Notes under the pieces: generated by a model | Databases searched by the model: none | What the model was told of the DNA's origin: nothing | Seen by the model: only the letters and a program-made list of their open reading frames with translations | Assembly (NCBI GenBank): GCA_934456435.1 | Contig: CAKSHH010000002.1 | Coordinates: 166,046 to 230,045 of the forward strand | Length of the DNA stretch: 64,000 nt | Reading direction: 5' to 3' | Source: an uncultured Eubacteriales bacterium | Lineage (GTDB): Bacteria; Bacillota; Clostridia; Oscillospirales; Acutalibacteraceae | Position numbers and translations under genes: made by a program | Part shown: positions 51,961-57,612 of the stretch, piece by piece | Numbering within the stretch: position 1 is the stretch's first letter | Layout of the letters: every line of letters begins with the position of its first letter

Positions 51961-52019
51961 CTGTAAAGTTTTTTTCTTTACAGACAGTTATTATACATTA
52001 TGGATTAACGGTTGTCAAG
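51961..52019 (-). promoter_or_regulatory. Promoter plus 5'-end hairpin of the GT-D operon (module copy 2)
   Basis: Leftward TTGACA (52013-52018), 17 bases, TATAAT (51990-51995), then the hairpin GTCTGTAAAG-A7-CTTTACAGAC. It equals the ylxM module in length and in -35, -10 and hairpin. Differences cluster in the promoter spacer and near the hairpin base, and one stem pair changed C-G to T-A on both sides. Confidence 0.75.
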
Positions 52020-52040
52020 TGGTGGAACTTTTTAAAAATT

Positions 52041-52325
52041 TTAAAACAGTCCCGTTATTTTTCCGTTTTCGTCGACGTCGATTCGCTCGGCGGCGGGGGA
52101 TTTCGGGAGACCGGGCATGGTGAGAATATCACCTGTCATCGCAACGACAAATCCGGCTCCTGCGGAAATCTTTACGTTCCTGACGGTCACGGTGAAGTGT
52201 TCCGGCGCACCGAGCTTGGTCGGGTCGTCGGAAAAGCTGTACTGCGTTTTTGCGATGCAAACGGGGCATTTGCCGAATCCGAGCGACTCAAGCTGTGCAA
52301 TTTCAATGTCGGTCAGATAAGCCAT
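52041..52325 (-). CDS. Stand-alone C-terminal segment of formate--tetrahydrofolate ligase
   Basis: The 94-residue protein matches only the last part of formate-THF ligase (Fhs, about 555 residues). LGFGKCPVCIAKTQYSFSDDP, then FTVTVRNVKISAGAGFVVAMTGDILTMPGLPKSPAAERIDVDENG and ITGLF are typical of that enzyme's C-terminus. The catalytic P-loop part is absent from the window. It does not look like decay: the frame is intact, AAGGAG lies seven bases before ATG, and a TTGAAA-17-TATAAT promoter precedes it. The function of the isolated domain is unknown. An alternative is a recent deletion remnant. Confidence 0.75.
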   Translation of the reverse strand: MAYLTDIEIAQLESLGFGKCPVCIAKTQYSFSDDPTKLGAPEHFTVTVRNVKISAGAGFVVAMTGDILTMPGLPKSPAAERIDVDENGKITGLF

Positions 52326-52355
52326 AATGTCGCTCCTTTTCAAAGATATACGGAT

Positions 52356-52403
52356 ATTATAACACCTCCCCTTGTACGTTTCAAGTAACATACAAGGGGA
52401 GGT
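52356..52403 (-). promoter_or_regulatory. Promoter of the Fhs C-terminal gene inside a palindrome
   Basis: Leftward TTGAAA (52379-52384), 17 bases, TATAAT (52356-52361). A 13-bp perfect inverted repeat, ACCTCCCCTTGTA (52364-52376) with TACAAGGGGAGGT (52391-52403), surrounds the -35 and spacer. It could be a regulator's operator, a pyrG terminator lacking a T run, or both. Confidence 0.6.
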
Positions 52404-52408
52404 TTAAT

Positions 52409-54013
52409 TTATTTTGTCCGGTTTTTCAACGCGGCCTCAATGAAGCCCTTGAACAGGGGATGAGCCTTGTTGGGTCTCGACTTAAATTCGGGGTGGTACT
52501 GAACTCCGACGAAGAACGGACGGTCGGAAAGCTCTACCGTTTCAACAAGTCTGCCGTCGGGAGATTTACCGGAGAGGACAAGTCCGTTTTCGGTGAGGAC
52601 GTCGCGGTAGTCGTTGTTGAACTCATAGCGGTGACGGTGTCTTTCGGAGATTTCCTTTGTACCGTAGCAGCGCTCCATTGTGGTTCCCTCGGCAATGACG
52701 CACGGGTAAGCACCGAGACGGAGTGTGCCGCCCTTGTCAATGTTTTCGCTCTGTCCCGGCATAAAATCAATGACCTTGTTCTTGCATATCTCGTCAAACT
52801 CACCGGAATGAGCGTCGCTGATTCCGCAGACATTTCTTGCGTATTCGATTACGGCAATCTGCATTCCGAGACAAATTCCGAAGTACGGAAGTCCGTTCTC
52901 ACGGGCATACTTTGCGGCGAGAATCATACCCTCAATTCCGCGTCCGCCGAATCCGCCGGGAACGATGATTCCGTCAAGTCCGCTGAGCTTTTCTTCGTAT
53001 GTATCCTTGGTGAGCTGCTCGGAATCTATCCAGTTTATGTCAATGTGTGTGTTGAGCGTATAGCCGGCGTGACGCATTGCTTCGGCAACGGAAAGGTAAG
53101 CGTCGTGAAGCTGAACGTATTTGCCGACAAGTCCGATGTGAACCGTGTTTTTACGGTTTCTGATTCTCTCACAGAGGCTTGTCCACTCCGTGAGATCGGG
53201 ATCGGGAGCGTCGATTTTAAGCTCGCGGCATACAACGGAGGAAAAGTTTGCCTTTTCGAGCATGAGCGGCGCTTCATAGAGATAGGGGATAGTTATGTTT
53301 TCGATTACGCAGTCCGGCTTAACGTTGCAGAACATTGAAATCTTCTTGAATATCGAATCCTCAAGCGGTTCGTCACAGCGAAGAACAATGATGTCGGGAC
53401 GGATACCCATGCCCTGAAGCTCCTTGACGGAGTGCTGTGTCGGCTTTGATTTGTGTTCGTCCGATCCCCTGAGGAACGGCACGAGGGTAACATGGATGAA
53501 GAGACTGTTTTCCTTGCCGACTTCAAGTGAGATCTGTCTGACTGCCTCCAGGAACGGCTGACTTTCGATGTCGCCGATGGTGCCGCCGATTTCCGTGATA
53601 ACAACGTCGGCGTCGGTCTTCTTGCCGACACGGTAGACGAAGTCCTTGATTTCATTGGTGATGTGCGGAATTACCTGAACCGTCGAGCCGAGATATTCGC
53701 CGCGGCGCTCTTTGTTGAGCACGTTCCAGTAAACCTTACCTGTGGTGAGGTTCGAGTATTTGTTAAGATCCTCGTCGATAAATCTTTCATAGTGACCGAG
53801 GTCGAGGTCGGTTTCCGCGCCGTCCTCTGTGACATAAACCTCGCCGTGCTGATAGGGGCTCATTGTGCCGGGATCAACGTTTATGTACGGGTCAAGCTTC
53901 TGAGCGGCAACCTTGAGTCCGCGCGCCTTCAAAAGACGTCCGAGAGATGCCGCAGTAATACCTTTGCCGAGTCCGGAAACAACTCCGCCGGTTACAAAAA
54001 TGTACTTTGTCAT
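52409..54013 (-). CDS. pyrG: CTP synthase
   Basis: The 534-residue enzyme makes CTP from UTP, ATP and glutamine. The amidoligase domain starts KYIFVTGGVVSGLGKGITAASLG. The C-terminal glutamine amidotransferase has the nucleophile Cys in YFGICLGMQIAV and the His/Glu pair in VQYHPEFKSRP. Length is normal. It is the third gene after glnA and the ANTAR gene (15-base gap), tying pyrimidine synthesis to glutamine supply. No pyrG attenuator-like run is seen in its short upstream gap. Confidence 0.97.
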   Translation of the reverse strand: MTKYIFVTGGVVSGLGKGITAASLGRLLKARGLKVAAQKLDPYINVDPGTMSPYQHGEVYVTEDGAETDLDLGHYERFIDEDLNKYSNLTTGKVYWNVLNKERRGEYLGSTVQVIPHITNEIKDFVYRVGKKTDADVVITEIGGTIGDIESQPFLEAVRQISLEVGKENSLFIHVTLVPFLRGSDEHKSKPTQHSVKELQGMGIRPDIIVLRCDEPLEDSIFKKISMFCNVKPDCVIENITIPYLYEAPLMLEKANFSSVVCRELKIDAPDPDLTEWTSLCERIRNRKNTVHIGLVGKYVQLHDAYLSVAEAMRHAGYTLNTHIDINWIDSEQLTKDTYEEKLSGLDGIIVPGGFGGRGIEGMILAAKYARENGLPYFGICLGMQIAVIEYARNVCGISDAHSGEFDEICKNKVIDFMPGQSENIDKGGTLRLGAYPCVIAEGTTMERCYGTKEISERHRHRYEFNNDYRDVLTENGLVLSGKSPDGRLVETVELSDRPFFVGVQYHPEFKSRPNKAHPLFKGFIEAALKNRTK

Positions 54014-54028
54014 AAATTATCCCTCCGT

Positions 54029-54613
54029 TTATTTGTAAGTCAAAATAATGTTTTCCGCAATAGTCCGCCGTGTGACGCACCTGTCCATAGCTTGTTTTTC
54101 TATGTATCTGTGCGCTTCGGGCTCTGTCATCTTAAGCTGTTCGATCAAAAGGCATTTAGCCCTGTTTACGATTCTTATTTCCTCAATCTTTTCTTCGACC
54201 GAGGCGTTTTTCTTTTCCATGATTCGCAGACGTTCTCTCGTTGAGCACAGCATTTGCATCGACTGCATAATCATCGACGGTGAGGTCGGCTTTGAAATCG
54301 TAAGAACGCCGTAGGGCATAACCTTTGCGGTAATGTCCGGGTAGTGCTCCGCTTTGACGAAAAGCAAAACTCCTGCGCTGCTCTTTTGACATATATCAAA
54401 AGCAAGTCTTGTGCCGAACTCGTCGCGCAGGGGGGTGTTTATCAGTACAATATCAAACTCGTTTTCCAGCAGTTTTCTCCTTGCCTGAGCAACGTCCGAA
54501 GCGGTAACAACGGGATTAAACATCTTTTCGGGAAGAAGGTCGAGCATGGGTCTGACGAATTTTTCGGACGATGATACTATCAAGACGCTGTAAACGTGTT
54601 CCGTAAGGTCCAT
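54029..54613 (-). CDS. ANTAR-domain RNA-binding regulator with degenerate receiver
   Basis: In this 194-residue protein, residues 1-120 look like a response-regulator receiver (VYSVLIVSSSEKFVRPML...FDIVLINTPLRDEFG...ISKPTS). The usual phospho-acceptor Asp after the third strand is Asn (LINTPL), so classic phosphorylation is unlikely. A coiled coil (about 122-145) leads to the ANTAR domain (about 135-190: VNRAKCLLIEQLKMTEPEAHRYIEKQAMDRCVTRRTIAENII), which binds paired hexaloop RNA hairpins to block terminators. It is coded between glnA and pyrG, 21 bases after glnA, so it probably senses nitrogen state, perhaps through glutamine synthetase. Confidence 0.9.
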   Translation of the reverse strand: MDLTEHVYSVLIVSSSEKFVRPMLDLLPEKMFNPVVTASDVAQARRKLLENEFDIVLINTPLRDEFGTRLAFDICQKSSAGVLLFVKAEHYPDITAKVMPYGVLTISKPTSPSMIMQSMQMLCSTRERLRIMEKKNASVEEKIEEIRIVNRAKCLLIEQLKMTEPEAHRYIEKQAMDRCVTRRTIAENIILTYK

Positions 54614-54634
54614 TCGGCTCCCTCCCTATAAGTT

Positions 54635-55843
54635 TTATTTGCAGTAGTTTTCTATTATTGATTCAGGTAAATGTTTTTTAATAAATTCGCTTTCCGCTGC
54701 CGCTTTGGATGCGCTGAAAAGGTCGCATGGCAGCGTTGCGAATTTCTTGGTAACTTCCTCCGGCGCATTGAAAAGGTTTATATCCGCCATTTCGGGAAGC
54801 TGAGAATTATTTTTGATTCCGTCAAGTCCTGCCCATATCAGCAAGGCGAACGCGAGATAGGGATTACAAAGCGGATCGGGGGAACGAAGCTCTGCACGCC
54901 TGTATTCACCGAGCGCCGCAGGTATTCTGACAAGCTGTGATCTGTTTTCGCTTGACCATGAAACGTATTTCGGAGCCTTGTTGCTTCCGAAGCGTTTGTA
55001 TGAGCCCGTCGTCGTGTTGAGGAATGCGGTCATTTCGCATATACGTTCAAGGATTCCTGCAATGACGTTCGGCATAATTTCACGGCCGTCGTCGGCTCTT
55101 GCGGAAAAGTTTATGTGCATTCCGTTGCCGGGAGCCGATTCAAGCGGCTTGGGCGAGAAATCGGCGCAAAGTCCGCTTCGCGCGGCAATCGTGTTGACAA
55201 CCGCTCGGAATGTTATCGCATTGTCCGCCGCCGTAAGCGGTTCGGAATATCTGAAATCAATTTCATTCTGACCGGGTCCCTCTTCGTGGTGGGAGCTTTC
55301 GGGTCTGATTCCCATTCTCTCAAGCATGAGACAAACCTCGCGGCGTATGTTTTCGCCCTTGTCGTCCGGAGCAATGTCCATATATCCCGCGTTGTCGTAT
55401 GGATTGGAAGTAGGCTTGCCGTATTCATCACAGGTGAAAAGGTAAAATTCCATTTCGGGACCGAACGCGAAGCTGATTCCTTCTTTTTTCGCGTCATCAA
55501 TTGCCTGCTTCAGGATGGAACGCGTGTCGGAGTGGAACGGTGTTCCGTCCAGGTGAGTTATGGCGCAGAACATTCTGACGACTCTTCCGTGTTCGGGTCT
55601 CCAGGGGAGAATGGCGAGCGTAGACGGATCGGGGTGCAGAAGAAGGTCGGAATGAACGTCACAGCCGAATCCGGCAATTGCCGAGGCATCAATGGCTATT
55701 CCGTAGCTGAAAGCTCTTTCAAGTTCATCGGGCATGATGGATATGTTCTTCTGCTTTCCGTAGATATCGGTAAAGGCAAGACGAATAAATTTGACGTCCT
55801 CCTCTTTGATATACTGCATTATCTCGTCTGATGAGTATTTCAT
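54635..55843 (-). CDS. glnA: Glutamine synthetase type I (short form)
   Basis: The 402-residue enzyme makes glutamine from glutamate, ammonia and ATP. The beta-grasp domain is YIKEEDVKFIRLAFTDIYG. The catalytic domain has FGPEMEFYLF, SHHEEGPGQNEIDF, NGMHINFSA, SENRSQLVRIP and RRAELRSPDPLCNPYLAFALL. It is about 40 residues shorter than the common 444-residue Firmicutes GlnA and ends just after ESIIENYCK, lacking the C-terminal Trp/Glu-rich tail that in B. subtilis binds regulators. All visible active-site motifs are kept. It is first in the glnA-ANTAR-pyrG operon. Confidence 0.93.
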   Translation of the reverse strand: MKYSSDEIMQYIKEEDVKFIRLAFTDIYGKQKNISIMPDELERAFSYGIAIDASAIAGFGCDVHSDLLLHPDPSTLAILPWRPEHGRVVRMFCAITHLDGTPFHSDTRSILKQAIDDAKKEGISFAFGPEMEFYLFTCDEYGKPTSNPYDNAGYMDIAPDDKGENIRREVCLMLERMGIRPESSHHEEGPGQNEIDFRYSEPLTAADNAITFRAVVNTIAARSGLCADFSPKPLESAPGNGMHINFSARADDGREIMPNVIAGILERICEMTAFLNTTTGSYKRFGSNKAPKYVSWSSENRSQLVRIPAALGEYRRAELRSPDPLCNPYLAFALLIWAGLDGIKNNSQLPEMADINLFNAPEEVTKKFATLPCDLFSASKAAAESEFIKKHLPESIIENYCK

Positions 55844-56018
55844 AGAACTACCTGCCTTTTTAAGTTAGATGTCACAGCGATGTTTGACCGCTGCTTCTGT
55901 TGTGCCGTAGTTATTGAGTAATTACAATATAATATTATATCACATCCCCGGTTTCAATTTAAAGTACCTGAATAAAAATTTTTTGCATTTTCTGCATTTA
56001 AGCAAACAGTTTGCAAAT

Positions 56019-56078
56019 AAAAGAAAAGGCGCTCATTCCGACAGGGGCGAAAATACCCTTGCCGAAATGAACGCCTTT
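56019..56078 (-). terminator. Attenuator hairpin in the glnA leader
   Basis: Leftward, AAAGGCG (56072-56078) opens a long imperfect stem (TCATT...AATGA and GGGT...GCCC) capped by ATTTTC and closed by CGCCTTT, then TTTCTTTT. It lies directly after the predicted start of transcription, about 175 bases before the gene, so it should stop most transcripts unless relieved. A possible second -10 (TATAAT at 55931-55936) lies downstream of it. Confidence 0.75.
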
Positions 56079-56093
56079 GCTCACTGATATGGC

Positions 56094-56122
56094 ATTTTAG
56101 CACACAATACGAAGTTTGTCAA
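56094..56122 (-). promoter_or_regulatory. Promoter upstream of the glnA attenuator
   Basis: Leftward TTGACA (56117-56122), 17 bases, TAAAAT (56094-56099). The 404-base gap between glnA and the 56248 gene holds this promoter, the hairpin and AT-rich leader, and nothing else recognised. Confidence 0.72.
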
Positions 56123-56247
56123 TGACATTGAGATTGTGTCGATTCTCAAAACCGCCGAAAATTTTGTCCGAATTTCTTGTGTATTTATTTATATTGCCTT
56201 TAATAGATATATAGTAATATGCCAAAGAGGGGAAAAGGGATAAGACG

Positions 56248-56856
56248 ATGAAAAATATAGTGTTTATGCTGATGATACTTTTGATGGTGTTTCTCTGTGC
56301 GTGTTCGGAAAGGCGTCCGTTGAATACCTACGGCGGCTTTTATACCGAGCCGCAGGGCGGATTGGCAGACGAAATTCTCAAAGCGTACAAGCTCAGGCTG
56401 ATTGAAAAAATCTATCATTACGACAATTCGCGAGCAGACACTCTCCCAACATACGCTCTGTATGACTTTGACAGCGACGGACTGCCGGAGCTTCTAATAT
56501 GGGATATCCGCGTTTCCACCGCCTCTTTCCGCGATATATATGTTTATCGTTTTAACGTCGTGACAGGCGAGGCGGATCATATCGGGACAATGATAGATTT
56601 TGCCGGGCATTCGACAGTCGGCGCGGCGCAGAACGGCTGGGGAGTTGTTATCGCAATAAGGGATTCGGGCGATCAGGACAGGGTTGTAAAATATACATAT
56701 TCCTCCGGCAGGCTGATTTCAAGGGTTCTGCTTTCGCGTACCGACGAAAGCTCACAGCAATGGTTCGACATATCGGCGCAGTATTCCGACGCAGGAACAA
56801 TCCCGACCGCAAACACATATAATTATCTCGAAGATTACTTTAAAGATGAACCGTGA
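56248..56856 (+). CDS. Predicted lipoprotein of unknown function
   Basis: The 202-residue protein has a signal peptide with a lipobox (FLCAC, Cys17 or Cys19 as acylation site). The mature part includes YALYDFDSDGLPELLIWDIRV, an EF-hand-like D-x-D-x-D-G calcium loop as in FG-GAP/VCBS-type repeats. Strands with DIYVYRFNVVTGEADHIGT follow. The family resembles small Clostridia lipoproteins that sense or bind ligands outside the cell (inference). It lies alone between the glnA leader and a repeat block, in the opposite direction to glnA. No strong promoter was identified. Confidence 0.75.
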   Translation: MKNIVFMLMILLMVFLCACSERRPLNTYGGFYTEPQGGLADEILKAYKLRLIEKIYHYDNSRADTLPTYALYDFDSDGLPELLIWDIRVSTASFRDIYVYRFNVVTGEADHIGTMIDFAGHSTVGAAQNGWGVVIAIRDSGDQDRVVKYTYSSGRLISRVLLSRTDESSQQWFDISAQYSDAGTIPTANTYNYLEDYFKDEP

Positions 56857-56865
56857 GTGAGGGTG

Positions 56866-57165
56866 TTGAGGTTTGATGAAATTTCCTTTACCCCATCAGG
56901 GGGGAAGCCTTGGCCGGTTCCTGCTGACTTTGCGGCACAATGTGGGCATCGTGCCCTATGACAAGCATTGATAAAGCCTAAATCGTAGGGTGTGATACCC
57001 ACATCACACCGAGAAATCTGATGAAACTTATTTTCTCTTCCTCCGTCACGGCTTCGCCGTGCCACCTCCCTCATCAGATGGAGGCGAAAAGTCAGCAGAA
57101 AATATATAGGCTCCCATTTAGGGGAGCTGGCACGACCTTGGTCGTGACTGAGGGGTTTTCTTGAA
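56866..57165. repeat. Noncoding repeat mosaic upstream of the glnN promoter
   Basis: The block includes GGGCATCGTGCCC and GGTGTGATACCC/CACATCACACC hairpins (56940-57013). At 57030-57104 it holds the inverted copy of the 25560-25632 repeat (TCCGTCACGGCTTCGCCGTG, CCTCATCAGATGGAGG). A third palindrome, GGCACGACC/GGTCGTG, is at about 57130-57152. The short open frame at 56835-57074 runs through these repeats and shares translated repeat sequence with the 25.5-kb block, so it is not a gene. Confidence 0.7.
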
Positions 57166-57210
57166 TTTTTTTATGAAACTTAATTAAATGAAAAATTTTT
57201 AAAAAAGGGG

Positions 57211-57238
57211 TTGACAAAATTATTTTTTGCGTTATAAT
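57211..57238 (+). promoter_or_regulatory. Promoter of glnN
   Basis: Perfect TTGACA (57211-57216) and perfect TATAAT (57233-57238), 16 bases apart. It is the closest to consensus in the window. Transcription should begin near 57245, only a few bases before the hairpin at 57254. Confidence 0.8.
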
Positions 57239-57253
57239 GACTGGCATAAAGGC

Positions 57254-57294
57254 AAAGGCGTCTGAGAGTAATGAAGCTCTCTGACGCCTTTTTT
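57254..57294 (+). terminator. Promoter-proximal attenuator hairpin of glnN
   Basis: AAAGGCGTC pairs with GACGCCTTT, one mismatch, then GAGAGT with GCTCTC, capped by the six-base loop AATGAA and followed by six T. The loop has A at 1 and G at 4, the pattern bound by ANTAR proteins. It would give a roughly 50-base aborted transcript. Confidence 0.8.
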
Positions 57295-57328
57295 ACTTAA
57301 ATTGTCCATAGCACGCCGCCTGCGGCGT

Positions 57329-57404
57329 CAGAACAACTTGAAATACCTGTGTATGTCTGCGTTGTTCTTCCTTGCATTCGACGCACTCTGAACAGTTTGT
57401 TCAA
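57329..57404 (+). repeat. Structured leader repeat, copy A
   Basis: The 76-base unit folds with outer stem GAACAAC/GTTGTTC, conserved inner stem ATAC/GTAT and a tail ACGCACTCTGAACA. Copy B follows 101 bases on. The 7-bp palindrome ACGCCGC/GCGGCGT (57313-57328) precedes it. Confidence 0.65.
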
Positions 57405-57429
57405 AAGGTTTGCACGTCGCTTGCTTTGT

Positions 57430-57505
57430 TAGGACGGCTTGAAATACAGACGTATGTCTGCACCGCCCTGCGTTGAAATCAACGCACTTTGAGCAATAAA
57501 TTCAA
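57430..57505 (+). repeat. Structured leader repeat, copy B
   Basis: Same length and layout as copy A, with outer stem GGACGGC/ACCGCCC, the same loop TTGAAATAC....GTATGTCTGC and tail ACGCACTTTGAGCA. Three stem positions differ from copy A by paired changes (A-T to G-C); two are unpaired changes. It also holds a perfect hairpin GCGTTGA/TCAACGC. Confidence 0.65.
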
Positions 57506-57529
57506 TTTGAACATTTAAACAGTATATTT

Positions 57530-57588
57530 AACGAGGCAATGGGGTCTCTTGAGCTTATCAAGAATCATTGTCTCGTTTTTAATTTTTA
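57530..57588 (+). terminator. Second terminator, directly before the glnN ribosome site
   Basis: AACGAG-CAATG and TCTTGA pair with TCAAGA and CATTG-CTCGTT, followed by TTTAATTTTT. It ends ten bases before AAAGGAGTG. Its position inside the leader implies that glnN is controlled by regulated read-through. Confidence 0.75.
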
Positions 57589-57612
57589 AAAATTTTAAAA
57601 GGAGTGTTAGCT

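Noticed and set aside
52041..52325. Fhs fragment as a simple pseudogene
   Set aside because: The intact frame, start, ribosome site and promoter argue for a functional gene, so it is kept as a CDS with doubt stated.
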